DNA of 64,000 bases from Megalobrama amblycephala (GCF_018812025.1 NC_063050.1:12379037-12443036); one strand, 5' to 3'; counted from the stretch's first letter, positions 46,994 through 60,114 are shown. The notes: generated by a model not told the origin, from the letters alone. Made by a program: numbers and translations.

Positions 46994-48189
46994 CCTTACA
47001 TGACTGTTAAAGTTAACTTACATTTTCGTAAACCTTAATCTGTGCTCTAAACACTGACATATTGCATGACTTTGTGTCATGCAAGGTCATCGTAAAATCT
47101 AGAGAAATGTTCGAGGTGGTCAGCGGGGTACAGCTGAGACACAATGAACCAAAGAATCCTATTGGAGCACATGCAGTTTAGTTGCATGATGTAAGATCAC
47201 AAGTTAATAGATTTGATCTGTTTTATTATTGCTGTTTGCAATTGTACAGTGTTTCTTACTGTTACTCAACTATAAACAAATAATCAGATAAAATACTGAA
47301 TGGAAACTAAGAACTGTTGAATTCTCATTTTTAAATGTATTGTACATTTGCAGTTCATTGGTTAGGCAGCTCTACAGCATTCCAGATGGGTGTCTCAACT
47401 GTTCTCTGGTACTGTTCCAACTGTACCCGTCATGGCTTCACTTCTTATTCTTACATACATTTCTTATTTGTTATTATATTTCTTGAAATGCCATACATGG
47501 TAAGGTTTGATTCTTAAGTCATATAATTGGATGCTCAAGCCATCCTGGAGATTGTTGTTTGACCTATGTCTATAAATATGACCCTAAATTATTTTCATTG
47601 AAGTAATAATAAAGAAGCTGTCCTACATTCATTAGTCTCACTGTGTTGTACTTGGAAAACTGCAACATCAAAAAGAAAAAAAGAAATTTATAAACATATA
47701 GGCACCCGGTATCAGCGAGTACCAGAAAAAAATATCGATACCTGTACTCGGTCCTTAAAAACTGGTATCGGTGCATCCCTAGTACAGACTGCATGTAATG
47801 CATGGGCCTGATTATACTTACCACTGTGTCATGTCAGAAAGAGCACAACATCTATTCAAGTTCATTTTGTTTTGGCATTTTTGTATTTAGAGAGGAAAAC
47901 CTATGTAAAGATTGTGTCCATTGTCAAGTACAGTAATTGCATATGACATTTGCACAATAAAATATATTGTTTTTGACTTGGTTAAAGAAAATTGTTATAG
48001 TACAGAGGCGTTCAATACGTGCTGAGTGAGTTCAGGTGTACACGCAAAAGAGCTATTGTCTCTATCATTGAGGTTCATATGCTGATTCTTGAAGTTTATC
48101 ATGTTTGAGAGGATAGGCATTTTCTAAATGCATGTTAGAAGAATCAGCATGATTTACAAAGATGTGAATGTTAACAATGTTTGAGCTAT
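46994..48189. other. Intergenic, no gene recognised
   Basis: AT-rich. A short repeat fragment GGTATCAGCGAGTACCAG lies near 47707. A single GCTGATTCTTGAAGTTTATC hairpin-arm relic lies near 48079. Confidence 0.4.
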
Positions 48190-48520
48190 TCTGTCAAACT
48201 TTGTTTGAACTAAAAAAAAAAAAGTTGCTGCCCTGAAGCAATATGTTCAATGTATGGTTCGACCTGTTTGGTCTTATCAAGTTTCGCTTAAAAAAAAAAA
48301 AAAGCTGTATTTTCCTCATTTTCTCACTTGTGGGAACATGATTGTTCAGTATACAAATATGAACATATTATTGATTAACCAAAAACTTTCTAAATGATTT
48401 ATGTTTTGTTCATCTGCATTTCATAGTAACATTAATGATCTTCAGTATATCACACTCTTGTTTCACTTATGTTTGTGTTGGGTCACCAGTCCTGAAGAAG
48501 ACAAATGACAAACACTGATC
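48190..48520. repeat. Inverted partner of the repeat at 23090-23440
   Basis: Same words as reverse complement; upstream of family copy 4, whereas the partner lies downstream of copy 1. Confidence 0.6.
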
Positions 48521-48934
48521 TACTGTTAATGGTTCCAACAAGCCTCACGTTCTTATTAGACACTCATTCAAAGATACTTTCTCAAAGAATGCACAAACAA
48601 ATCTTCCAGCTGACAGAAATAAATGATGATGGCATGTTGACATTCATTCATTACATACCTCTTTCATTAAGGTAGAAAATATGTCACCGACTACTTTGGA
48701 GAAAAAACTTGTCTGTGTGGCTGCAGAGAAGATGATACTTCTGAAACAAACCATGTACTCATGTTTCATATGCATAGTAATGGACTGATGCATTTTATGC
48801 TAATTTTAGTTGTGTGAGAGCAGTGGATTGGCTGCTGGAGCTCAGCGTTCTCCTGAACGGAAAAAGAACCATCTTTAAACAATTCAGAAAATGACATTTC
48901 TGGAGACACTGCTGATACTAGTTGCTGTGGAGGC

Positions 48935-50848
48935 ATGTGTAGTGGAAATGAGAGCTGCTTTGACAATTCTAATATTTGCTGTGAATACCTCTGTAAATGC
49001 ATCTGTGATGGAATTTGCAGCTGCTTTACAGATCTCTGTAGTGCTCTGTAAGTATTTGCAGGACATTGTTCAGGTGAAAAATGTTTGTAACACTACAATA
49101 AAGGTACATGAATAATAATTTATTTATACTTATAATTAATGCATTAACATGTACGAATGTAGTTAAGGCTGCCATTATTCATGCATGAATTCAGTCGTAG
49201 TTAAGAATAGCTCTTCATTGGTTTATAATTTGTTCATATCTTCATTAATCATGAGTTCATGTTGAAGTAAGAATTAATTCAGGTATTATTACATAATTAT
49301 TCATATACCTTTAGTGTAAAGTATGTGTTTTGTGAAACATTTGCATACATGTGGCCAACACAATCAACTAAAACATACTATACTAACATTTGCTAAAACT
49401 AATACTCAAAATAAATAAATAAATAAATAAATAAAATAGCTTGTTGCCTCAGATACTCCTAACAAAACATCTGTATGTTTGTTTTTCATTTTCATCTCTG
49501 TCGCGTTTACGTTCATGTGATATTGCAGTTCATCATTATCATGAAAGTTTATTATCTGCATGCGTTCTACAGCCATATCTTTCAAAACTTCTGATATATG
49601 GTTTTCTGAGTGCACACACCTGAAGCACGTTTGAACAAAAATGTGCTTGAAATATTCAATCTTTCAGCAGAAATATCTAAACATCCTTAGAAATTACTTG
49701 CATGCTTAAAAAGAATTAACTTTTTTCAAGAGGAAATAACTTGAATTAATTGTATTTTTCTCATCTCAATGATTTAAAGGTGCCGAAGAACATGTTTTCA
49801 CAAGATGTAATATAAGTCTAAGGTGTCCCCTGAATGTGTCTGTGAAGTTTCAGCTCAAAATACCCCATAGATTTTTTTTTAATAAATTTTTTTAACTGCC
49901 TAATTTGGGGCATCATTATAAATGTGCCGATTCAGGCTGCAGCCCCTTTAAATTTTCGTGCTCCCCACCCCCAGAGCTCTTGACTCTATCATTGCATAAA
50001 CAAAGTTCACACAGCTAATATAACCCTCAAAATGGATCTTTACAAAGTGTTCGTCATGCAGCATGTCTAATCGTGTAAGTATAGTATTTATTTGGATGTT
50101 TACATTTGATTCTGAATGAGTTTGATGAGTGCTCCGTGGCTAAAGCTAACATTACACACTGTTGGGAGAGATTTATAAAGAATAAACAAAGTTGTGTTTA
50201 TGAATTATACAGTCTGCAAGTATATGGTAAATAATGGTAACTTTAACCACACTTAACAGTACATTTAACGAAACATTTAGAAAGACAATTTACAAATATC
50301 ACTAAAAATATCATGATATCATGATTCATGTCAGTTATTATTGCTCCATCTGCCATTTTTCGCTATTGTTCTTGCTTGCTTACCTAGTCTGTTGATTCAG
50401 CTGTGCACAGATCCAGACGTCCTGCCCTTGTGTAATGCATTGAACATGGGCTGGCATATGCAAATATTGGGGGCGTACATATTAATGATCCCGATTGTTG
50501 CATAACAGTTGGTGTTATGTTGAGATTCGCCTGTTCTTTGGAGGTCTTTTAAACAAATGAGATTTACACAAGGAGGAGGAAACAATGGAGTTGGAGACTC
50601 ACTGTATGTCATTTCCATGTACTGAACTCTTGTTATTCAACTATGCCGAGGTAAATTTAATTTTTGATTCTAGGGCACCTTTAAACAAGAAAAAGAAACA
50701 TAATTATACTAATATTCTCTGAAAAAAAAAAATGTTTTATAACTTTTGTGAAAGGATGCAAGAAGTGATTAAGGACGTTTAGATGTTTTTACTTGAAAAA
50801 ATTTCAACAATGTTTAATGTCAATCTTTTTTTCTCCTTAAGTGAATAA
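48935..50848 (+). CDS. Diverged cysteine-rich family member, copy 4
   Basis: Predicted exons are 48935-49047 and 50842-50848. The frame reads MCSGNESC, then ICCEYLCKCICDGICSC, and ends CSALE: 39 residues, 10 cysteines. The donor CT|GTAAGT and acceptor CTCCTTAAG join in the same phase as the other members, and the last exon is homologous to theirs. Gly2 is absent, so myristoylation is not expected. The frame is open back to 48857 without an ATG, so an upstream exon may supply another start. A competing ATG frame at 48891 is hydrophobic and lacks cysteines; I think it is a shadow. It could be a decaying gene. Confidence 0.45.
49048..50841 (+). other. Intron of copy 4
   Basis: GTAAGT to TTTCTCCTTAAG. 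It holds AT-rich repeats, (AAAT)n near 49410-49435 and the TTAA element 49778-50680. Confidence 0.45.
49778..50680. mobile_element. TTAA-flanked element with AGGTGCC ends, 903 bp
   Basis: TTAA at 49774-49777 and 50681-50684; ends AGGTGCC and GGCACCT. Same size class and similar terminal trinucleotide to the AGGTCCCG element, but the interior is unrelated. No transposase. Confidence 0.72.
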
Positions 50849-51060
50849 TCTGTCTAGAGTAGATGGATTTGTGGAGACGCCGTGGTGCTCAGGACAGTTT
50901 CAGCTCCAGTGAAGAACATCATCAACGCAGAGTCAACAGCACTGCAAAATACAATCAACATCAGGACGTCTTTAGTGTCATTATGAATGTTAAACCTCAT
51001 AAAGACAATGTTATCTGAACAAAAATACACTTATAGTTATATAACATCAAAATAAACTAA
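50842..51060 (+). other. Copy 4 last exon and 3' UTR
   Basis: Contains TTTCAGCTCCAGTGAAGAAC and CATAAAGACAATGTTATCTG, shared with copies 1 and 2. AATAAA at 51051-51056. Confidence 0.5.
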
Positions 51061-51114
51061 ATCAATGAGGAGGTAGGTAGGTAAAAAAAATCTCTTACAG
51101 TAATCTCTAAACTA

Positions 51115-51290
51115 CACTCTAAAAAATGCTGGGTTGTTTCAACTTTTGGGTCAAATAAGGAAATTTTTGGGTCAAATAAGGACAAACCCAGCCATTGGAT
51201 TATTTTTTGAATATTTTTTTTAACCCAACTGCTTGGTTTGTTATTATTTGACCCAAATTTGGGTTGAAACAACCCAGCATTTTTAGAGTG
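51115..51290. mobile_element. Short CACTCTAAAAAATGCTGGG element, 176 bp
   Basis: Inverted ends as in 22107-22664 with most of the middle deleted. Confidence 0.8.
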
Positions 51291-51539
51291 TAGAAATGCT
51301 TTGAGATAATCTTGTAATAGACAATAATTTTGAAAGAAAATAGTTTGAATTTGACATGAAAACCAGTCTACAAACATTCTTGAGCTATATTAAAAAAAAA
51401 ATATTTTGCTTTCTTTCCTTTTGGTGGATGTTTCATTTGACTCAGATATTTTGTTTCTTGTTTACTTATTCATATGTTAGATTATGTATTCAGTGTGTTG
51501 AAAACTTATGTCTGTTAAATTGATGAGTAGAATTCTCTA

Positions 51540-51673
51540 ATTACAGTCTAAAACAACACAGCCTGTGTTATATTTTAACACACCTGTGTGTCTAGTTAAG
51601 GACAACACATTTTGTGTTACTTTTAACTCAACCAGTGTGTTATTTTACAGGCATAAAATATTTAACACACTAA

Positions 51674-51725
<52 letters not shown>

Positions 51726-53326
51726 CACTGTGTCCAACACAACATGTGTTAACTATCATCCAATCACATTGCTGCTACGTCACTCTGCAAGCCGTTAAGC
51801 AAGTTTGTGCCTCTTTCTTCATTGGTGGATGACTTAACACATGGGTGTGTTCAGATATAACACAGGTTGTGTTAAAAACTTAACACAAACTTATCTTAAC
51901 ACATCTGTGTGTCTAGTTAAGGACAACACATTTTGTGTTACTTTTTTTTTAACTCAACCAGTGTGTTATTCTTCTTAACACAGGCAGTGTTAAAATATTT
52001 AACACACTAATGTGTCATAAATCACACAATTTGTGTCATAGATGTGCTATTTTTGACCAGTTAAAATGAATGCAATACACACTCTTAGAAAGGATGTTAA
52101 AACTGACTCCAAATGTGTTAAATTCTTACACATCAGTGTGTGAGTTTAGGGACAAAACTTGTTGTGTTAATTCTGACACATTCACTGAGTCAATGATTTT
52201 AACACATTAAATGTGTCAGGAAGGTGATCTGCTGTTAACAAGCAGAATCAAAGGAGAAAATCACAATTTCAAGTGTTTGCTTTAGTTGAGTTCTTGACCC
52301 TTGACTTTTTAATATTAGATTTTGTTTGGGCTGTTAACTGAGTCGTAACAGTCAAAGAAAAGATGATTAGGTGGTGTTGGTTATGTTTTCACGTAATCAT
52401 TATTTGACCTGAATCACTGAACTCATTTAGAGCCCAATCTCAAGTTAAATTTACATTATTGATTACAGCAGCACTGTGATTCTACAGCAGAAGATCAGCT
52501 GCAAAATATTTCACAAAAGTTGTTCTGATTTAAGGGGGAAAAGAAAAAAAAAACCCAATCATTTCGAGACACAGACATCAAGAATCAGCCTGTGAATCTC
52601 AACAGTGGTGAGAGTAATAAAGCATGTTGCAGTGCATTCTGGGTTCCACCAATCAAAATTCATCCATGGCTCCCATCATGCATTGCTGCATAAATAAATT
52701 ATGATCTTAATTGTCTTCATTTCCTTTATTCTCACTATTTTATTTTTTTCTGTTTTTATGTGACTTTTTAGTAGCTTGTTTTCTAATGTTTAGAGTTGAT
52801 CTGTTTATCAGAATAAGTTGCTTGTCACCGTCGTTGAGATTCACAGGCTGATTCTTGATGTCTGTGTGGGTTGATCAGAACATCTGTTGTCATCAGAAAT
52901 ACCTTTGGATTATATAGAAAAAGCTGATCTTCTGCTATAATCAATAATGTAAATATAACTCAGAAATTGGGCTCTAAATCGTTCAGTGATTCAAGTCAAA
53001 TTATGATCATGTGAAAAAATAAACAACACCACCGGTTCATCTTTTCTTTGGCTGGCTGTTATAACTCAGTTACAGCAACCCAAACTAAATCTAATATTAA
53101 AAAGTCAAGGGTCAAGAGCTCAACTAAAGCAAACTAAAAATTGTGAATTTCTTCTTTGATTCTGCTTGTTAACAGCAGATCACCTTCCTGACACAATGAA
53201 TGTGTCAAAATGAACACAAGTCATCCACCGATGAAGAAAGAGGCACAAACTTGCTTAACGGCTTGCGGAGTGACGTAGCAGCAATGTGATTGGATGATAG
53301 TTAACACATGTTGTGTTGGACACAGT

Positions 53327-53361
<35 letters not shown>

Positions 53362-53455
53362 ACATGATCAACTTAAATTGACACAAAAATGTGTTACAAT
53401 AGCCATAACACAAAAAATGTGTTATTAATTAACAGATCCTTTTTGAGAGTGTACT
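51540..53455. mobile_element. Composite palindrome of about 1.7 kb
   Basis: Nested inverted arms share one centre near 52720-52740: 51740-51835 with 53225-53325 (TAAGCAAGTTTGTGCCTCTT), 52270-52360 with 53045-53135 (AAGTCAAGGGTCAAGAGCTC), and 52565-52620 with 52820-52870 (CATCAAGAATCAGCCTGTG). (GA)n at 51690-51720 faces (CT)n at 53331-53358. Outer units are the CACATTC/GTGTTAA repeats. Non-coding. Confidence 0.7.
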
Positions 53456-54002
53456 AGTTTTTAACTAATTTTGAGTTTTCCAGGACAACAATGATATTAA
53501 GAAACACTTACAGTTGAATAGGTGATGGTCAAATGTTGGACAGATGCTGATTAACTTCTGTAAACACTTATTTGGTGCTGGTGTTTGTATACATGTACAT
53601 CTAAGTGACCTTCATTAAACAGTATATGTTAAGAATTCATTGTTGCTGGTCATCATATATACATATATATATGAAGAGTTTGGTTCCAAAACCAATATCT
53701 GGTCGGTATTGAAAAGTAATTTATTAATTTTGGGCAAAATGCGATATCCGTGTTCTTCTGTCATGTTTTCTCCCTATTTTTCCAAACCGTGACAAACACC
53801 AGTCTCTCTTCTCTGCAGAATGCGATGTATCCGCTCAACCAATCACAGTGCACCATTCCACACACTGTAAACAGTAATGGCAGCGCACTGAATACACCCG
53901 GCTTTCTAGTTTTCCTTATCTACTTTGTACTTTAAAACAGAAAAATTAATAATTTTGACGGCATTGATGAACCTGTTGTGGTTTCTGCGGTGGGGAAGAA
54001 AT
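53456..54002. other. Spacer, no gene recognised
   Basis: Ordinary AT-rich sequence with a short ATATAT run near 53657. Confidence 0.4.
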
Positions 54003-54004
54003 GT

Positions 54005-55529
54005 AGGGGGAGAGTGGGGTAAGATGAGCCAGTGGGTAAGTTGACCCACCCCCTGTATCTTGGCAACCGTTCCACTTTATTGTCATGGAACCATATATTT
54101 TAGAACCACCCATCATTTCTGCCAGACTGTGAAAAGGAGAAGCACATGGGAGGAGTGGAAGTCGCTTAGGCCTATTTACTTTAAAAACAGTTTTTGGCTT
54201 GTTAAAGTAACATTTTAACATAACAGATGTAATGGCTTTTTCATCAAAGCAAATTTGTCCAAGTCTAAAACTATTTATGATGCATATTGGTGATTTAGTA
54301 ACATACATAACCATTCAAGTCATTTAGCTAAATATTATTCTGAATTGGTTAAGCTAGCTAGCTTTTCCTAAAATGGCAGCTATGGGGCAAAGTGAGCCAA
54401 AGGTAAATTGAGCCAGTGTTTTAACTTACCCCACCATATGGCAATGAATTTAAGTTAAATCTGAAGTATAAACTAGTGTCATTTCAATGTAATATTACAC
54501 AACTGGTTTAGTTTCTCTTTATTTGAGTTTATTTGATAGGAAAACTGTACAAGTACACCAAATCCTTCTCTGATATGAACCAGAGGTGTCACAAGTGTGG
54601 TTGCAGCAGGGATGAGGCAGAATCGGACTTCCAAATAAAAGAGGGGTTTATTAAACAAAGGATAGCAAACAGCAACCAAACACACAAGTAGCACTATGCA
54701 GACAATTAACAATGGACAAGGAGTGCAGGGAAGTGAGTACAATATATAGGGGGTGCTAATTACAAAGTCCAGGTGCACGTGATCCGTGGAGAGCAGGAGA
54801 GATGATGAGGAAGTGAGTGCAGGTGTGGAGGATCATGGGAAATGGAGTCCAGGGGAGACGTGAACTGTAACAAGATGTTTAATCATATATATCTTTCCAC
54901 CTGTAGTCCCTAATGGCCTAACATGGTTGACATTGCAGAAAAACTACCATGTCAAGAACCAATTGACTAAAATGTTTATTAGTTTCAGTGACATTTATTC
55001 AGTCTTATTTAGCTTTTATTTAATTTTACTCAACAAACTCTCTGTTTAGTCTGTTTATGGGAAGGTCACAACTTTGATGTTCAACATATTGTTTCACAAA
55101 TGCAAACAATTAAACATACTGAAATTGCAACTTCATTTGGTTGGTTTTGTTTTGTTTAAGTTGTTTTAAAGACTTAGCTTTAAAAAATATTTGTAAAAGG
55201 AAATTTGATTATTAAATTAGTTTTTTTTAGATAGGTAAGTTATCTTTAAAATTTCACATGGGTTTGATTCAGATTCAGTTAGATGGTCAGTTTACACCCA
55301 CCTACTGACTTGGCTCAACTTACCCCTAACCTGGGGTAAATTGAGCCAGAGGAACACTTTTTTCAAGAAGCTATATTTTTAGATCCCTTTGTCATAGATG
55401 TATTCTGATCATTTAAACTGATAGAAAACATCCTGAAATTACTTTAAATACTTCCATTGTACTTCTGCCTCATTTCCCCTTATCTTGAAGACCACATAAG
55501 TAAAAAATGGCTCTTACCCCACTCTCCCC
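54005..55529. mobile_element. TA-flanked element with GGGGAGAGTGGGGTAAG ends, about 1.5 kb
   Basis: Ends GGGGGAGAGTGGGGTAAG and CTTACCCCACTCTCCCC, TA at 54003-54004 and 55530-55531, as in mariner/Tc1-type insertion. GAGCCA and GGGTAA words are repeated near both ends. A solo LTR (54587-54872) is inserted inside. Confidence 0.72.
54587..54872 (-). mobile_element. Solo LTR nested in the TA-flanked element
   Basis: TGTCACAAG...CTGTAACA. Shares AAGGAGTGCAGGGA, TACAATATATAGG and AATGGAGTCCAGGGG with 24304-24584. Flanks AGAGG and AGATG are an imperfect 5-bp duplication. AATAAA is read on the minus strand near 54650. Confidence 0.68.
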
Positions 55530-55533
55530 TAAG

Positions 55534-55733
55534 TCAGGCAAGTTTGGTTCTAGAGAGCTGCTGTCCTGCTGAGTTTAGCTCCAACCTTAATCAGACACAC
55601 CTGAACAAGATAGTCGTGTTCTTCAGGATTACTAAGGCTATAGGCAGCTGAAGGTTTTTTTTTCAGGGTTGGAGCTAAACTCTGCAGGACAGCGGCTCTC
55701 TAGGACTGAACTTGCCTATCCCTGCCCTAATTC
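55534..55733. mobile_element. hAT-type MITE, relative of 46009-46178
   Basis: CAGGCAAGTTTGGTTCT and GGACTGAACTTGCCTATCCC ends. CCCTAAGT and CCCTAATT flanks are a 7-of-8 duplication. It inserted directly at the end of the previous element. Confidence 0.65.
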
Positions 55734-56418
55734 ATCGAAATGAAATAATTTACGTGAGGAGATTAGGAAGATGAGGCACTCGAGTCCATATCATGTGTCG
55801 TGTAATCGCTCAATCAGTGTTTCATCCTAAGAAAAACGTCAATAAAACAGCATGTAAACAATGTCATGTAACGTTACATTTACCTCAGAAAAACATATTC
55901 AGTGACCAAACTCATAGTCAGTTAGAAAAATGAACTCTAGAAATCCCAGACAGCAACATAGTGTGGCCCAGATCCGGCCCACATCTGGTACATGTGGATT
56001 ATATGCACCGTTACATATTCATTATAATTTTTAATATTCTTCAATATTTAATGCATGTTTGAATAAATCAGTTATGATAGCCGCGATTTAAATGTTTATA
56101 TTAAAAAAAAATTAAAAAAAAACCTGAATTGGAGTAGAAATATGATTATGTAATTCTAAACTTTATTCATAATAAAACATCATTGAGTGTAATTTAAGTG
56201 TTTATATATAAATAAGTTAATTTAACCTTCAATATTATTATAGTAATACCAACTGACTCTCATGTGTTGTTTACAGTATTAGTTGAGAGATTTTTTTCCT
56301 CTAGAAAATTTGCCATGTACTGTAACTGAAATACTACATCCAAAATAATCGATATCGAATCGAATCGAAAGCATGTGAATAGTAATCGAATCCAATCGTG
56401 AAAATTGTGTAAATACCC
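55734..56418. other. Spacer, no gene recognised
   Basis: AT-rich, with short A tracts near 56100. Confidence 0.4.
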
Positions 56419-57485
56419 AAGTACTCGGTTACGAACGTGACCTTGGTTCCCTGAGATACGGGAACGAGTACTATGAGTACCATGCCATGGAGCTGCATGA
56501 CTCAGTGTCGTCGCTTCAGTCGATTGACCTGGGCTGCGTTCCACTTCAGCTTTAGACACGCACTCGTGAACTTCCCTAAACACTTCCCCTCGGGGGAATC
56601 CCTGCCGCCATTTTGAAGTGCGTTCCACTTCGTGAAGTGGACGAGGGAAGTTTATATGGACAGACCCTCGCTCCCTCGATTTTGACAGAGGGAGCGAGTC
56701 TACTTCATATGTACACTTCAGGCAGCTCCATAACCCACAATTCAACACGATTATGACGTCACCGCATATCACGTTTAATTTACTCCACCACAAACAACTC
56801 TATGATATATTAATTATTTTTTTTAAACATTTAAAACACACATATATACATACAGAATGCTGTATTAAATAATTTTTAAGGGGACAAAATAAATAATAAA
56901 TCAGCTCCATTGCGAATTCCAAGTGATCAAGGGTTTAGGACGTTCCAGTTCAGCCCATTGCAAAGGTTCCGCCAGAAGTGGGCACTCGTGCAACGTAAGC
57001 AATGACGTACATCCGAGTCAACGAGACTCAGTGAAGTTAGCGAGGGAAGGGCATTTAAAAAACGAACTGGAACGCAGCCCTGATTTCCTATGGCGAAACA
57101 CTTGAAAGTGAAAGTGAAAGTTAAGTGACATGTGAACAAGTATGGTGACCCATACTCGGAATTAGTGCTCTGCATTTAATCCATCCAAGTGCACACACAC
57201 ACACACAGCAGTGAACACACACACACCGTGAACACACACACACACACACACACCCGGAGCAGTGGGCAGCCAATGCTGCGACGCTCGGGGAGCATCGCCA
57301 CTGGCTCACGCAGCTCCGCCGCGCGTCATTGATTCAAAAAGTTACACTGCTCAAATCAATGGCTGTGCAGTTACACTGCGTTATTGAAAAAGGCTTCAGT
57401 GAATTGGAGAAAAAGGAGTTTTTCCCATCCGCAGTACTCATTCCTGTATCTCAGTGAACCGAGGTTACATTCGTAACTGAGTATG
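56419..57485. mobile_element. Inverted-repeat element (TACTCGGTTACGAACGTGAC ends) with nested insert
   Basis: The left end contains TTCCCTGAGATACGGGAACG; the right end has the decayed complement CCTGTATCTCAGTGAACCGA and ends GTAACTGAGTA. Inner arms GCTGCGTTCCACTTCAG and AACTGGAACGCAGCCC are inverted too. A CACACA-rich dispersed fish repeat (GTGGGCAGCCAATGCTGCG) lies at 57140-57300. Confidence 0.6.
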
Positions 57486-57513
57486 TTTTAGTTTGAACTC
57501 GCAAAGAATGTAC

Positions 57514-59490
57514 AGGGTCAAAATCACTATAAAGTGCCTTTGAGACTGCACAATTTCCAAAATAAAAAGTTGTGATTTTCCATTTAACTTCATATTTGTT
57601 GTATTAAGGAGACCTTAGGCTGTTAGAAATGCATGTTGGTCAAGCTCCCGCATTTTTTGTAAATTAACTGTAAGCAGATAATGCACAAGCAAACCACAAA
57701 ATATGTCCACCCTGTCATGGACAAAATAGTGATTTTAGGTTTTCAGTAAGATACTTGGTCTCTTTCTCAACAATAAATTTTAGTTAATCAGAAAAGTCTT
57801 TTGATAATAATGAAACTGAAAAATATTTGTTTCCCTATAAAATATGCAATACTTGCAATTTCTTTTCTAAATAACATCTAACAACAAAGATATCTGGTCA
57901 AACTTTCAAACAATATTAACTGGCCCTCTTTTCTTTATAAAGAAATCACACAAAAGGTTTTGCTAAGTTGTTAAAATAATTTGCTAATTTCCATAAAAGA
58001 TGAAGTTGACAGGGTGGACAATGACAGGGTGGACAACAAGATGACAGGGTGGATGAATAAAACGAGAATATCCGAGAAACAACAGGAACAAGAAGAAACC
58101 CTTTAGCAATATATGATATTCTAAGTATTAAAGTAAAACTGCTCACTTGATTCATTTAAAACCGTGGCTTCATTCATAACAAAACACCGATTTGTGTTGC
58201 TCAGAGATGCACAACAGTTCTGCTGTGGATTTGTTTGGAACTTTTTTTTTTTGGCAAAAGAGAACAAAAACAGACAATATTGACGATATTGTGTTTATTT
58301 TACTGTTGTATAAAATAAATATCACATTTGCAAATCGAGCAGATATTCAGGAAAACAGTACGTTTTCTCGTGTGATTTCATATAACTATATCATATAGAT
58401 ATAAGAACAAAAACCCATTCGGGGCATTTTTTTATCTTCATATCTTGAATTTAGGCACATTCTAACTACATTCTAACAGGCTTCATCACACAGTGAGTCG
58501 CTGTCTTACATCATCTTCCATCACTATGAAACTGCATGCCATGTAAGATGGCGTACAGGTCTTGGCCGGAGCAGGGTGTACTAAATGCGTTAATTTCGAC
58601 ATATTATTTTTTTTCCATAACTAATCACACCAAATTAACATGTTAAATGGACAGCCCTAGTGAAAACATTATCAGAATGTGGCAAAAACTATGCACAGGT
58701 CCACCCTGTCATGGAGGGCTTGATGACAGGGTGGACAATTTTGGCAAAATTTTGCAATTAATGGATACATGGTGTACCTTCAGTTAGCAAAGTGATTCAC
58801 TGTTGAAGATGACAGTGTACTGTTTAAAATATGTATTTTGAATTTCTGAAAAGTTTTTATATTAATTAGTATTTCACTATGACAGGGTGGACATGCTAAG
58901 CTTGACAACATCCAACTACAAACACATTATGATGAAAATTAGGAAATATAAGTGTAGATACTCAGTGTACTTGCAGCAGATGTTTTAACCTCCATTGAAT
59001 AAAGACCAAATGGGGGTGATGATGTCACTGACTACATCAGTTGGTTTATAAAAGAGGCGTTTACTCCAAAATGTCAGGGTGGACAGCAATGTCAGGGACA
59101 TGTGCAAAGTGCTTAATATTATTATGAAAATAGAATATAAATTATTGAATTTTCTCGTTTTATCAAATAACTTGTTGAGGACAATAAGAATATTCAAACA
59201 GTTTTTTTTTAATTTTATGTCATTTACTAAGTTTTTACACTCGCTGAAGTTAGCTGAGCAGTGTCTGGGGCATGTCAAAACCGCATAACATCCAATCAAA
59301 GAAAATGGTATAAAATGTGAAAAAAAAAAAAAAAAAACATTTCAAGAGATTTATCAATGTACTTGTATGTGTGAAAATGTTTAGCCATTTATAATAAAAC
59401 CTCAGAATTTCATTATTTTGCAGTATATTCATGATGACTAAGCAATTCTGATGCGGACACCAAAAGGCACTTTATAGTGATAATGACCCT
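57514..59490. mobile_element. Inverted-repeat element with clustered GACAGGGTGGAC motifs, about 2 kb
   Basis: Ends AGGGTCAAAATCACTATAAA and TTTATAGTGATAATGACCCT are inverted. Inside, at least eight near-identical GACAGGGTGGAC motifs occur in both orientations (near 57708, 58009, 58022, 58042, 58700, 58724, 58880, 59075). No transposase frame. The motif spacing recalls subterminal transposase-binding sites of hAT elements; that is inference. Confidence 0.65.
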
Positions 59491-60114
59491 ACAAGTCCAT
59501 TCTTATCAGTTAAAACTTTCAAGACAACCAGGATCCACGTGGGGCTGTAGAATCCGCAATGACAACATAGGAACAAAGCTCTTCCTTTCTCCTGTAGCAA
59601 AGGCAAATATTCACTAATATTTGTCCAATCGCCAAAATAAGTCACAAATGTTTGACTTTTCACTTCTGTCAAACATAATACCACTCATATTATAAAACAT
59701 AACATTTTATTGGTTTAAACAGTACAATGAAAGCAGGGTCTGAAGTTTAATTCAAATATGAGTGGTCACTGATTGGTCCCTGATAAAGAACAATCAAAAT
59801 TACATTAGAACAATTAAAATATATATATTTTTTAAAAAATTTGGTTTAACTAAGGAAAATAAGTCAAATTAGGTTAAATGAACTTGAGCTGTGTATTGAA
59901 ATCTTAAAAAAGGAATTTCACTTTACTTTTGTAAAGTGATTCCAACTAAACTTTGTAAGTTCAAATAACTAAATTTGTCAAGTTCAAAATACTTAATAAT
60001 GTAAGTATAATGTAATAATGCAATGTAATTGAGTCAATGCAAAAACATAACTCAAAAAGTTAAATTAAAAGTTAAAAACCAAGATGAAGGGGTTTGCTAC
60101 AGCCCTATGTGTTA
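59491..60114. other. Spacer, no gene recognised
   Basis: AT-rich, with AAGTTAAATTAAAAGTTAAA-type low complexity. Confidence 0.4.
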
